64,000 nt of DNA from Alphaproteobacteria bacterium (GCA_017307275.1 JAFKFK010000027.1:27350-91349); one strand, 5' to 3'; positions 26,044 to 34,313 are shown, counted from the first letter of the stretch. Program-made: numbers and translations. The notes: generated by a model from the sequence alone, not told the origin.

Positions 26044-26376
26044 ATGAGCGACTACAATCCCAACGATCTGGGTCCCAACCGTGGCCGTTATGGCCAGGAA
26101 CCGGGATACGAGACCGACAGCGGCAATTCGGGCTTCGCGCTTTTGGCCATTCTGGCCGGCGTCGCCTTGGTGGGCGGATTTCTCTACTTCGCCAACCCCC
26201 ACAACGCTAACGAGCAGCAGGCCCAGTCGCCGCCAGCCACCGAACGGTCGCTGACCCCCACGCCGGGCGCCAACCCGAATACGGTGCCGGGCATCGACCA
26301 GCCCAAGCCGCCGGCTTCGGCAGCGCCGATGGCCCCGGCCACGCCGGCCGAGCCGCGCACGGCGCCGCAGGAGTAG
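26044..26376 (+). CDS. Small single-pass membrane protein, Pro/Ala-rich C-terminus
   Basis: 110-residue protein of unknown function. A perfect AAAGGAGG ribosome site precedes the ATG. About 30 polar residues are followed by one membrane segment (FALLAILAGVALVGGFLYFA) and a disordered tail rich in Pro, Ala, Thr and Gln. The next gene, 3 bases downstream, encodes a similar architecture, so they probably work together. No family recognised. Confidence 0.75.
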   Translation: MSDYNPNDLGPNRGRYGQEPGYETDSGNSGFALLAILAGVALVGGFLYFANPHNANEQQAQSPPATERSLTPTPGANPNTVPGIDQPKPPASAAPMAPATPAEPRTAPQE

Positions 26377-26379
26377 ACC

Positions 26380-26646
26380 ATGGCGAGTAGCGATCTTCGT
26401 ACGCCCAGCAGAGGTCTCTACCTCGTGCTGGGTGTGGTGGCGGTGCTCGTGATTGCCGTCGGCATGCTGTTCATGTCGGGTACCGTCGAGGTCCGCAACG
26501 ATACGGCCCGCGCTCCGACAGACCCGGCGGCGAGGGCGTTGCCTGCCGATGAACCGAGGACGCCGGCGATCCCCATGCGTCCGGCGCCGGCCCCCGCAAA
26601 TCCTGCGGATACGACCCCGGCGCCCGACCGACCTGCACAGCAGTAA
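26380..26646 (+). CDS. Small single-pass membrane protein, Pro/Ala-rich C-terminus
   Basis: 88-residue protein of unknown function with a membrane segment near the N-terminus (LYLVLGVVAVLVIAVGMLFM) and a Pro/Ala/Asp-rich tail. It follows the previous small membrane gene after 3 bases and shares its layout, suggesting an old duplication or joint complex. A strong plus-strand terminator lies about 100 bases downstream. Confidence 0.7.
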   Translation: MASSDLRTPSRGLYLVLGVVAVLVIAVGMLFMSGTVEVRNDTARAPTDPAARALPADEPRTPAIPMRPAPAPANPADTTPAPDRPAQQ

Positions 26647-26660
26647 CGCAGGATTGGCAC

Positions 26661-26696
26661 AAAAAAAGAGCCCGACCGCGAGTTCCGCGATCGGGC
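26661..26696 (-). terminator. Terminator downstream of the patatin gene
   Basis: On the minus strand an 11-position stem with one mismatch (26696-26686 with 26680-26670, five-base loop) is followed by CT and seven T residues (26667-26661). It lies about 115 bases past the patatin-like gene stop and fits rho-independent termination in that direction. Confidence 0.75.
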
Positions 26697-26742
26697 GCAC
26701 AGGCCTTAATCTCTGCAAGTTCGAGTTAGCAGTTTGTCAGAC

Positions 26743-26770
26743 GGCGGACCAGACGGTCCGCCATTTTTTT
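26743..26770 (+). terminator. Terminator downstream of the small membrane gene pair
   Basis: GGCGGACC (26743-26750) pairs with GGTCCGCC (26755-26762) around AGAC, followed by A and seven T residues. It ends transcripts arriving from the two small membrane protein genes; together with the opposing terminator at 26661-26696 it insulates the convergent units. Confidence 0.8.
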
Positions 26771-26810
26771 AGTGCATAGCTTGCTTGCATCCAGCCGAGC
26801 CAATTGCGCG

Positions 26811-28211
26811 TCACCCAGATGGGGGAACGACCGACGCAGGAGGAGCAACCGCAGGGCGAGTTACGCGGCCGCCACGGATGGTGAGCCGCCAGGGAATCGG
26901 GTCCGATCGGCCCATGGCCGCCCCCTGAGCCGCCAGGCAGCGCTGAAAGACCGGGTCAAACATGTCGTCATTGTCGCCGCCACCGCCGATACGGCACGGG
27001 CCGGGCGGCGGCATGCCGGGCTGCGGGACCTTGGCCCCATAGTCGATCAGCGATGCGGCATCGATATAACGCGCAACGTTGCCGCGCTGACGTCCGACGG
27101 TGAGCAGCGATTCGACGCTGGAGCGCAGGAGCTGGTCGATGGCGACAGAGGCAGTGCGGCCCGCGATGCTCAGAAGATCGAGGCCGTCCTTGCCGGTGCA
27201 GTCACGGCCGACCTTCATGTCGCCGCTGACCACGATGGTGACGTCGAGCCGCCGGCCTTGCAGTGCCGCCTGCAGTTCGCGCGTAAAGAAGACATGCAAG
27301 CGGACGCCGCCATCGACATAGAGGTTGTTGTCGATGAACTCCGGCGGAAAGCCGATGGGAAGCGCCGCCGACGCCATGATGGCCGCGACCATGCGCTGCC
27401 GCTTCTGCGCCATGGTCATGTCCTGCCGCGCGGCAATCGCCGTAAGGTCGAATACTTCCGGCACACCGCTGTCGAGATTGGTCGCCATGACCGCGAGCGT
27501 ACGCGTCGCATTCTCGGCGGCGATTGCCTCGACCATCTCCTCATCCAGGATCGCCTCGACCTTTCGCCGGAGCGGCGCGTTGTCGTAGAGCGACGTTGCG
27601 GTGAGCAGCGAGAGTGTCCCGCGCGAGGTGAAGACATCCTTGTTGCCGAGGTTGGAGTACATCTCGCGTAGCTTGGCCATGCGCTTGGCATCACCGAGGA
27701 AGATCACCGGCGCGACCATCGACCCGGTGCTGACGCCCGTCACCACATCGAACTTGGGTCGTGGCTCCGCGCTGTTCTCGCCCCAGCCTTCGAGGAAGCC
27801 TGCCGAGAACGCGCCCCACGCACCGCCAGCCGAGACGGAGAGAATGCGCGTCGGCGGTGGTGGAGGCGGTGCGGCCAGGCGCGGCGCAACAGTAGGCGGC
27901 GGGGCCGGCACCGGCGCTTGCTGCCGCGCATCGGCCTGGGCCGCGACCTTGCTACGGAAAGCCGCCGTGCGCGGCGTAGCCGCCGGTGGCGGCGGGGCGG
28001 CGGCGACCGGCGGCGCTCCCTCGGGCGGTACGGGGGCAAGCTGCGCCTGCGCCTCGATCACGCTTTGATAAATGTCCGGCCAGGGATAGGGCGAGTGCCC
28101 CGCTGTGGCGATCGACTTGCAGACTTCCCCCTGCAGCGACTCTGGTCGCGGCGAACCGCAACCAACCAACACCAACGCCATGGCCACGATGGCGAGCCGA
28201 CGTCCCGTCAT
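26811..28211 (-). CDS. Patatin-like phospholipase lipoprotein
   Basis: 466-residue predicted lipoprotein: signal peptide with lipobox VGC at Cys18, then a long Pro/Ala-rich linker (about 57-120), then a patatin domain. The glycine-rich oxyanion loop is SAGGAWGAF (127-135), the catalytic Ser161 sits in GVSTG and the partner Asp300 in YVDGG. Patatin enzymes hydrolyse acyl esters of lipids. The linker suggests the enzyme is tethered and reaches away from the membrane. GGGAGAGG precedes the ATG. The C-terminal tail is again Pro/Val-rich. A minus-strand terminator follows. Confidence 0.87.
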   Translation of the reverse strand: MTGRRLAIVAMALVLVGCGSPRPESLQGEVCKSIATAGHSPYPWPDIYQSVIEAQAQLAPVPPEGAPPVAAAPPPPAATPRTAAFRSKVAAQADARQQAPVPAPPPTVAPRLAAPPPPPPTRILSVSAGGAWGAFSAGFLEGWGENSAEPRPKFDVVTGVSTGSMVAPVIFLGDAKRMAKLREMYSNLGNKDVFTSRGTLSLLTATSLYDNAPLRRKVEAILDEEMVEAIAAENATRTLAVMATNLDSGVPEVFDLTAIAARQDMTMAQKRQRMVAAIMASAALPIGFPPEFIDNNLYVDGGVRLHVFFTRELQAALQGRRLDVTIVVSGDMKVGRDCTGKDGLDLLSIAGRTASVAIDQLLRSSVESLLTVGRQRGNVARYIDAASLIDYGAKVPQPGMPPPGPCRIGGGGDNDDMFDPVFQRCLAAQGAAMGRSDPIPWRLTIRGGRVTRPAVAPPASVVPPSG

Positions 28212-28253
28212 GTCCCTCTCCCCAGAGGATTAAGGTCCGAGTGTGCGAATGCG

Positions 28254-28282
28254 GCGGGCCGGGCGTCCAGTGCCCGGCCCGC
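28254..28282 (-). promoter_or_regulatory. 11-bp perfect GC stem-loop between lysine-tail and patatin genes
   Basis: GCGGGCCGGGC pairs with GCCCGGCCCGC around a 7-base loop, 12 bases after the stop of the lysine-tail gene and 42 bases before the patatin start. No T-run follows in either direction. It may slow or partly stop transcription, or protect the upstream message. Confidence 0.4.
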
Positions 28283-28294
28283 ACATCTCAACGC

Positions 28295-28960
28295 TCAGGA
28301 TTTCTTCTTTTTCGCGGCCTTCTTCTTGGTGGCTTTCTTCTTGGCGACCTTCTTCTTTGCCGACTTCTTTTTCGCCGCTCTCTTCTTCGCGGCAAAGTTC
28401 CTCGACACGGCTCTGGCCTTCGCCAAGCTCGGCGAGAAGGGATCCTCGCCGCCCGGATCCTCGCCCGTCGAGCCCGGATCGTCCTCTTCGGTGCCGTCGG
28501 TTTCTGGCGTCTGCAGGATGATCAAGGTGATGAACTTCGTGACATCCTGTGGCAGTGGAATTGCATTGGCGACCACACGCAGGTCCGTCCCGGTCACGGC
28601 GGCGAACTTGATCGCCTCGCAGTCAGCCGCGAGCAATGCAGTCCTGATGTACTTCTTGATGTCTTCTGCAGCATCGGATCCGCCGCCCGGGGCGTTGTTG
28701 GCCTTGGAATGCAGGACCTTGAGAAACCCCCACCATCGCTTGGAATGTGTTGTGGCGGGCCCCCCGTTGTCACCCCAGATGCGCATCCGTCGCGCGATCC
28801 TGTGCAGCTTGAGTCCGGCACTACCTGCATCGAAGCGCTTCATGCGCACCGGCGTCGAGCGAATTTTCTCGATACCGCTGCTTGGACCGCTGTCACTGAA
28901 CTTGAAATCCAGCCTGGAGACAATCCGCTGGATTTGTTTGTCATTGAGCCAAAGTCCCAT
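28295..28960 (-). CDS. Protein of unknown function with histone-H1-like lysine/alanine tail
   Basis: 221 residues; no family recognised. Residues 1-150 form an ordinary-looking domain (MGLWLNDKQIQRIVSRLDF, then RMKRFDAGSAGLKLHR, EDIKKYIRTALLAADC). An acidic Gly/Asp/Glu/Pro linker follows (about 152-175), and the last ~32 residues are repeated K/A units (AKKR, AKKKS, AKKKV, AKKKA). Such tails bind nucleic acid or other polyanions in bacterial H1-like proteins. It lies 21 bases downstream of a small metallopeptidase gene and is probably cotranscribed with it. The tail is also a low-complexity stretch where slippage could occur. Confidence 0.65.
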   Translation of the reverse strand: MGLWLNDKQIQRIVSRLDFKFSDSGPSSGIEKIRSTPVRMKRFDAGSAGLKLHRIARRMRIWGDNGGPATTHSKRWWGFLKVLHSKANNAPGGGSDAAEDIKKYIRTALLAADCEAIKFAAVTGTDLRVVANAIPLPQDVTKFITLIILQTPETDGTEEDDPGSTGEDPGGEDPFSPSLAKARAVSRNFAAKKRAAKKKSAKKKVAKKKATKKKAAKKKKS

Positions 28961-28981
28961 CGTCTGCTCCCCCGTTCGAAT

Positions 28982-29416
28982 CTATGGGTGCGCGACTTTC
29001 ATTGCCTCGCGACGGCCGACGGTCGCGTAGCGACGGCCGAGCGATCTACCAAAGACGGTTCGCAGGCCGCTGGTCGCGGCCCACTCATCGGCGCGCTCTT
29101 CCGAGCTCAGCCAGAAGTAATGAGGATGGGCAGGAGCGCCGCCCAGATGATGTCCGGTCTCGTGGGCCATCACCCACGCAATGCCTGCGACCGAAAGACG
29201 ACGATGCCGGGCAAGACCGCCGTAGAGACGGATCTGCTTCCGGCCATCCAGTACGAAGGCCTGCGCGTTGCAGGTCGGCGACGTCCACAGGATGTCGAAA
29301 CCGATTTCGGGGAAACGCACGGCGAATCGCCCGACGATCCGTTCGATTCGGGCGCGATGTCTAAAATCCAGTAAAGATCGTAAATTACGCTTCGGCGTTA
29401 CTGAGCCCAGGATCAT
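28982..29416 (-). CDS. Small predicted zinc metallopeptidase (HExxHH motif)
   Basis: 144-residue protein with a zinc-protease signature: HETGHH at 85-90 (metal His85 and His89, catalytic Glu86) and a downstream Glu106/Glu107 in SSEERADEWA that could be the third ligand, as in gluzincins of the M48 type. Preceding strands (IGFDILWTSPTCNAQAFVLDG, QIRLYGGL) resemble the edge strand of such peptidases. There is no signal peptide, so it appears cytoplasmic and is unusually short. It is followed 21 bases later by the lysine-tail protein gene. Substrate unknown; the neighbour is a candidate partner. Confidence 0.68.
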   Translation of the reverse strand: MILGSVTPKRNLRSLLDFRHRARIERIVGRFAVRFPEIGFDILWTSPTCNAQAFVLDGRKQIRLYGGLARHRRLSVAGIAWVMAHETGHHLGGAPAHPHYFWLSSEERADEWAATSGLRTVFGRSLGRRYATVGRREAMKVAHP

Positions 29417-29482
29417 GCCAAGGTCTCCACCGATCGACGTTGGACCTTAGGAGGAGGAGAGCGGAGAGTCTACAACCTCGAC

Positions 29483-29499
29483 GAGTCTCGATGAGACTC
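29483..29499. promoter_or_regulatory. Perfect 7-bp inverted repeat upstream of the cyclase gene
   Basis: GAGTCTC-GAT-GAGACTC lies 56 bases before the cyclase/ATPase ATG, in the region shared with the divergent metallopeptidase gene. A dyad of this size may be an operator half-site pair or a small leader hairpin; no regulator is identified. Confidence 0.35.
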
Positions 29500-29554
29500 C
29501 CCTCTTGTCGAAAGGCCCGCTAAGCTCGTTCTGCACCACCGTCGGGGGAAGACG

Positions 29555-32500
29555 ATGCGTTGCACGAGTTGTGAAACCGACAACACAGCGGACAGCCGTT
29601 TCTGCATCGCCTGCGGCGCGGCTCTAGGTCAGTTGTGCCTGTCGTGCAATCACCTCAATGCCGCGACAGCCCGGTTCTGCACTCAGTGCGGCACAGCCGT
29701 GCAACGCTCGCCGATGGCCGGCCCTCACAACGCCTCGGCCATTAGGGGAGAACTCAAACAGATCACCGTCTTGTTTGCCGATGTCTTCGGCTCGACGGAG
29801 CTGATCGAAGCGCTCGACCCCGAAGAAGCCGACCGCCGCCTGGCCCCCTGCATCGAGGCCATGAAGGATGCCGTCCATCGCTTCGAGGGGACCGTCGTCA
29901 AGATTCAGGGCGATGGCGTCATGGCTCTGTTCGGAGCGCCCAACCCGCAGGAAGACCATGCCGTGCGCGCCTGTTGCGCCGCGCTTGCCATGCAGGCCGC
30001 TTTCAAAGCCTTGCCAGCGGAGGCACCACCGGTCCGGGTTGGCATACACTCCGGCGAGGTACTGGCGCGGGTGATCGCCAACGACTTCTCCAATGAGTTC
30101 GATGCGACCGGCCTCGCGGTCCACATTGCCAACCGACTGCAAAGCCTGGCTCCGCCCGGCGGCATCGCTCTTTCGTCGGCGACCCTGCGCGGCGCCCGGC
30201 AGTTCGTATCCGTCGAATCGCTCGGCACCCAGCCAATTCGCGGGCTTTCGGCTCCCCTTGAGATTTTCCTGCTGACCGGCCTGCGGCGCGGCCCCAACAG
30301 CCAACGGTTCAGCAACGAGGTTGGCCGCTCGGACTTCGTCGGGCGCGATACCGAAATGGCATTTCTCGAACACGGTCTGGAGCGGGCCGACGAAGGCGAT
30401 GGATGCGCGATCGGCCTCGTGGCCGACGCCGGTATCGGCAAGAGCCGGCTCTGTTTCGAATTCGCCGAACGTTGCCGAGCGCGCGGCATACGCGTGCTCG
30501 AAGGTCTCGCGCTCGCGCACAGTCGTGCGACTCCTTTCGAGCCGGTGATCGATCTGGTGAAGGCCCTGTTCGAGATGACGTCGGACGACGAGCCGGAGCG
30601 GGCCCGCGAGAAGATCGTCGAGACGCTGCAGTCGTTGAGCGTCGATCTCGGCACCGACCTGCCCCTGTTGTTCGATTTCCTCGGCGTCGCCGATCCCGCC
30701 ACGACGCTGCCCCGTGCCGATCCAGTCGTGCGGCGCGAGCGGCTAAATGGCCTGTTCCGCCGGCTCATCCGCACCGCCGGAGCAACGACGCCTGCGGTCA
30801 TTCTGCTCGAGGATCTGCACTTCCTGGATTCCGGCAGCGAATCGCTCCTGGAGGTGCTGGCGGAAGCTCTGCCCGGCACGCGCATCCTGCTGGTGGTCAA
30901 CTTCCGGCCTGGCTACGCCGCGACCTGGATGCACGGCGACCACTACGATCAAGTCTCGTTGGCGCCACTGCGGCGGGGCGCGGCAGATTTGCTGGCTGCA
31001 CAGCTTCTCGGTGACGACGAATCGGTGACACCGCTGCTCGCGTTGATGGCCGACCGCGCCCGCGGCAATCCACTGTTCATCGAGGAACTGGTTCGCAAGT
31101 TCGAGGAGAGCGGCGATCTCGTGGGCGAGCGCGGTGTCTACCGCCTGCGGCGATCTCCCGACATGCGGCTTGTGCCCGACACGGTGCAGGCGATCATCGG
31201 AGCGCGCATCGACGGTCAGCCGGAGGCCGAGAAGTCGATCTTGCAGACAGCCGCGGTGATCGGCCGTGAGTTCGCCTTGCCCGTGTTGGCGCGGCTGGTC
31301 GGCGGATTGGCCTCGCAACTCGGCCACGTGATGCATCGCCTGGCCGGTGCTGGTCTGGTCTACGAAGCAGGATCCGGCGGCGACGACCTGTACGCCTTCC
31401 GGCATCCGATGGTGCAGGATGTCGCCTATCGCTCGCTTCTCTCCGAGAAGCGGCGCAATCTGCATGCTGCCGTCGCCGCCGAACTCGAGAAGACCCTGCC
31501 CGATCCCAACGGCGCGCAGGCAGGCTTCATCGCCTATCACTGGGAGGAGGCCGGCAATCCTCTTCAAGCGGCCTCGTACAGCATGAAGGCGGGGACGTGG
31601 CACGGCACGCGCGACGCCGCCCAGGCATTGCAATCCTGGAGACGCGCCCATCGTCTGTTGAGCAGCCTGCCCCTGCAGGGTCAGCAGCGATACCCGCTGC
31701 TGATGGCCAGCGGTCAGATCGTGAACCTCGCCTGGCGCGAGGGGCTGACGGCTGTCGATATCGAGCCCTACTACGCCGAAGCGCTGGCAATCGCGCGCGA
31801 GCTGGGCGACCTGCGCGCCATCACCCTGTTGACCGTTGCCTATGGGCGGGCCCTGGCGGCCAGCGGCTCGGCCGAGGATTATGTCACGACCGTCGACGGT
31901 GTGCTGGCAACGGTCGACGACAGCACGCGCAATGCAAGCCTGCGCGTCGTTCTGACGGCGATCCTGTGCCATGCGCTCAGACTGTCGGGCAACCTGTCTC
32001 GCGCGCTTGAAGCCAACGATCACGCCCTGGCACGTGTGAAGGACATCGACGACATCGACCAGCAGACGCTGGGGTTCAGCATCGCCATCTGGATCAACGG
32101 CATGCGGGCCCAGATCCTCACCATGATGGGTCGGTTCGACGACGCGAGGCCGCTGCTCGATGCCTTGATCGCAGCCGACGACGCGACAGTGGACGTGCTG
32201 CACAGGCTGTTGGCGCACGCGACCCAGTGCGACATCGCGTGGGCGCTGAGCGATCTGGATCTGCTCGATAGCCACAGCAAGCAGGCTCTGCAGCTCGCGG
32301 AGCGCAGCGGCAATCCTTACCTCATGGTCTACGGCAAAGGCTATGTCGGGCTGGCGCAGGCCATGCGCGGCGCCCATTCCGATGCGGCAGCGACGCTCAG
32401 CGATGCCCTGACCTATGCGCGCCGCCGCAATGCCGGGCTGGAAAACGAAGCGCGCCTGTTGGCCGACCTCGCTCATGTTCAGCTTCGCGCCGGCCTCGCC

Positions 32501-32677
32501 GACCGGGCGCGCGACACTGCCGAGGAAGCTGCTGCCGTCGCACGCCGGCGCGGCGCCAAGGTCTGGCTGGCCTACAGCGAATGGCTGATCGGCGGCCCGG
32601 CATCGGCGTCGTTCAACAGTCTGGTCGATACGACGGGCGCGGAGTTGCTGCGTCGTCTCTCGCATCCGCGCGCGTAG
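29555..32677 (+). CDS. Double zinc ribbon - adenylyl cyclase - ATPase - helical repeat protein
   Basis: 1040 residues in four parts. Two zinc ribbons are formed by Cys3/6/17/20 and Cys28/31/42/45. A class III cyclase domain follows (about 65-240) with metal Asp76 and Asp120, adenine-selecting Lys116 and Asp183, and transition-state Arg194; the usual Asn is His190. An AAA/STAND-type ATPase has Walker A near 289-297 (ADAGIGKS) and Walker B ILLEDLHFLD. The rest (about 600-1040) is TPR-like helices. Such proteins are thought to be cytoplasmic signal integrators that may make cAMP. A GGGGGAAG ribosome site precedes the ATG; the gene stands alone. Confidence 0.88.
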   Translation: MRCTSCETDNTADSRFCIACGAALGQLCLSCNHLNAATARFCTQCGTAVQRSPMAGPHNASAIRGELKQITVLFADVFGSTELIEALDPEEADRRLAPCIEAMKDAVHRFEGTVVKIQGDGVMALFGAPNPQEDHAVRACCAALAMQAAFKALPAEAPPVRVGIHSGEVLARVIANDFSNEFDATGLAVHIANRLQSLAPPGGIALSSATLRGARQFVSVESLGTQPIRGLSAPLEIFLLTGLRRGPNSQRFSNEVGRSDFVGRDTEMAFLEHGLERADEGDGCAIGLVADAGIGKSRLCFEFAERCRARGIRVLEGLALAHSRATPFEPVIDLVKALFEMTSDDEPERAREKIVETLQSLSVDLGTDLPLLFDFLGVADPATTLPRADPVVRRERLNGLFRRLIRTAGATTPAVILLEDLHFLDSGSESLLEVLAEALPGTRILLVVNFRPGYAATWMHGDHYDQVSLAPLRRGAADLLAAQLLGDDESVTPLLALMADRARGNPLFIEELVRKFEESGDLVGERGVYRLRRSPDMRLVPDTVQAIIGARIDGQPEAEKSILQTAAVIGREFALPVLARLVGGLASQLGHVMHRLAGAGLVYEAGSGGDDLYAFRHPMVQDVAYRSLLSEKRRNLHAAVAAELEKTLPDPNGAQAGFIAYHWEEAGNPLQAASYSMKAGTWHGTRDAAQALQSWRRAHRLLSSLPLQGQQRYPLLMASGQIVNLAWREGLTAVDIEPYYAEALAIARELGDLRAITLLTVAYGRALAASGSAEDYVTTVDGVLATVDDSTRNASLRVVLTAILCHALRLSGNLSRALEANDHALARVKDIDDIDQQTLGFSIAIWINGMRAQILTMMGRFDDARPLLDALIAADDATVDVLHRLLAHATQCDIAWALSDLDLLDSHSKQALQLAERSGNPYLMVYGKGYVGLAQAMRGAHSDAAATLSDALTYARRRNAGLENEARLLADLAHVQLRAGLADRARDTAEEAAAVARRRGAKVWLAYSEWLIGGPASASFNSLVDTTGAELLRRLSHPRA

Positions 32678-32686
32678 AGCGTCCCT

Positions 32687-33583
32687 CTACAGGAACGGGC
32701 GAAGCGCCTCACCGAGCTGACGGAAGGTTTCCCGGCGCGCGGAAGTACGACGCCAGGCGAGCCCGATGCGGCGATGCGACGTGCCCTCCACCATGGGCCG
32801 CACGGCGACGTCGAGGCCACGCACGATGCCGGCGTCCAGGGCCATCTGCGGCATCAGAGTGACACCCAATCCGTTGGCGACCATCTGGGCGAGCGTGTGC
32901 AAGCTGGTGCCATTGAAGGCGGTGTTGCGCCGCGCGCTTTCGAGTTCGCAAGCCGCCAAGGCCTGGTCGCGCAGGCAATGGCCATCCTCCAGGAGCAACA
33001 GGTTCTCGCTCGCGATGTCGGTGGGCGTCGCCGCACCGGCGGCCGGCAGGCCGTGATCCGCAGGATAGACGACGGAGAAGCGATCTTCGCCAAGGTCCAT
33101 CACGTCGAGGTCGCCCAACGCATAGGGCAACGCGAGCAACACGGCGTCGAGTTCGCCGGCATCCAGCCGTTCGAGCAGCCGCGCGGTCTGGTCTTCGCGC
33201 AGATAGAGCTGCAGCTTGGGAAAAATCTCGCGCAACTTCGGCAGAGCACGCGGCAGCAGGAACGGACCGATGGTCGGGATAACGCCGAGATGCAGCGGCC
33301 CGGCCATGGGTTCGCGCGCAGCCTGAGCCACGTCCATCAGTTCCTCGGCGCCCTTCAGCAGGGCGCGCGACCGGTCCGCCAGATCGCGTCCCAGCGCCGT
33401 TGGCACCACGCTGCGTTTGGTGCGCTCCAGCAGGGGGGCACCCAGCAAGTCTTCCAGTTCCTGGATACCGGCGCTCAGGGTCGACTGGCTGACATTGCAG
33501 GCCGCGGCGGCCTGGCCGAAGTGGCAACGGTCAACCACGGCAACCAGATACCGCAGTTGTCGCAGGGTAGGGACCGTCCTCAT
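32687..33583 (-). CDS. oxyR: Hydrogen peroxide-sensing LysR-type regulator OxyR
   Basis: 298 residues from the ATG at 33583 (an ATG at 33592 would add three). The N-terminal winged helix (LRQLRYLVAVVDRCHFGQAAAACNVSQ...) is typical of LysR regulators. In the effector domain the peroxide-sensing pair is Cys203 and Cys212, spaced by nine positions exactly as Cys199/Cys208 of E. coli OxyR, in the GHCLRDQALAAC segment. Oxidation forms a disulfide and activates defence genes. It is divergent from ahpC-ahpF, its likely targets, and ends 9 bases from the cyclase gene. Confidence 0.93.
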   Translation of the reverse strand: MRTVPTLRQLRYLVAVVDRCHFGQAAAACNVSQSTLSAGIQELEDLLGAPLLERTKRSVVPTALGRDLADRSRALLKGAEELMDVAQAAREPMAGPLHLGVIPTIGPFLLPRALPKLREIFPKLQLYLREDQTARLLERLDAGELDAVLLALPYALGDLDVMDLGEDRFSVVYPADHGLPAAGAATPTDIASENLLLLEDGHCLRDQALAACELESARRNTAFNGTSLHTLAQMVANGLGVTLMPQMALDAGIVRGLDVAVRPMVEGTSHRRIGLAWRRTSARRETFRQLGEALRPFL

Positions 33584-33592
33584 GGAGAGCAT

Positions 33593-33725
33593 ATAATCGC
33601 TTTTTCCGATTAATCAATTCGGTATTTTGCGATTTGATAAATCTTAGAACGCTCCTAAGTCTTAGTCCGACGCCGGGTTCAGCCGTCGCCTTCCCGGCGT
33701 GACCGAACACCCAAGGAGTACCGAT
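33593..33725. promoter_or_regulatory. oxyR-ahpC divergent promoter region with probable OxyR site
   Basis: This 133-base region is conspicuously AT-rich for the window, mainly 33590-33662. It contains the palindrome GATTAATC (33608-33615) and further AT-rich LysR-like dyads near 33616-33645. A possible ahpC promoter is TTGATA (33634-33639), 16 bases, TAAGTC (33656-33661). An ahpC ribosome site AAGGAG lies just before 33726. OxyR binding here is inferred from the gene arrangement. Confidence 0.5.
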
Positions 33726-34295
33726 ATGTCTTTGATCAACACCGAGATTAAGCCGTTCAAGGCGACCGCCTACCAGAAGGGCAAGTTCGTCGACGTGACC
33801 GACGCCAACCTGAAGGGCAAGGGCAAGTGGTCTGTCGTGTTCTTCTACCCGGCCGACTTCACCTTCGTCTGCCCGACCGAACTCGAAGACCTGGCCGACA
33901 ACTATGCCGAGTTCAAGAAGCTGGGCGTGGAGATCTACAGCGTCTCGACCGACACCCACTTCAGCCACAAGGCGTGGCACGACACGTCAGCCGCCATCAA
34001 GAAGATCGACTACGTGATGGTCGGCGACCCGACCGGCACGATTACCCGCAACTTCGGCGTGATGATCGAGGAAGCCGGCCTCGCTGACCGCGGCACCTTC
34101 GTCGTCGACCCCGAGGGCAAGATCCAGATCGTCGAGATCACCGCCGGCGGTATCGGCCGCGATGCCAGCGAACTGCTGCGCAAGGTCAAGGCTGCCCAGT
34201 ACGTCGCCGCCCATCCCGGCGAGGTCTGCCCCGCCGCCTGGAAGGAAGGCGAGAAGACCCTGGCCCCGAGCCTGGATCTGGTCGGCAAGATCTAA
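33726..34295 (+). CDS. ahpC: Alkyl hydroperoxide reductase subunit C (peroxiredoxin)
   Basis: 189-residue typical 2-Cys peroxiredoxin. Peroxidatic Cys49 is in FVCPTE and resolving Cys168 in [21 protein letters not shown] and the VGDPTG stretch are AhpC hallmarks. It reduces hydrogen peroxide and organic peroxides and is recharged by AhpF, encoded next. AAGGAG lies 6 bases before the ATG. Expression is probably under OxyR. Confidence 0.97.
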   Translation: MSLINTEIKPFKATAYQKGKFVDVTDANLKGKGKWSVVFFYPADFTFVCPTELEDLADNYAEFKKLGVEIYSVSTDTHFSHKAWHDTSAAIKKIDYVMVGDPTGTITRNFGVMIEEAGLADRGTFVVDPEGKIQIVEITAGGIGRDASELLRKVKAAQYVAAHPGEVCPAAWKEGEKTLAPSLDLVGKI

Positions 34296-34313
34296 CGACA
34301 GCCGCTCACCAAA

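Noticed and set aside
30743..32665. Long antisense frame (640 residues) opposite the cyclase/ATPase gene
   Set aside because: GC-rich codon use makes long antisense frames common; composition is not protein-like and the sense gene has clear domains. The same applies at 562-1734, 20774-22912, 34369-36510, 36701-39451 and 40566-42635.
28982..32677. Toxin-antitoxin or phage-defence island
   Set aside because: The metallopeptidase/lysine-tail pair and the cyclase are suggestive, but there is no integrase, transposase, tRNA or known defence domain to support an island.
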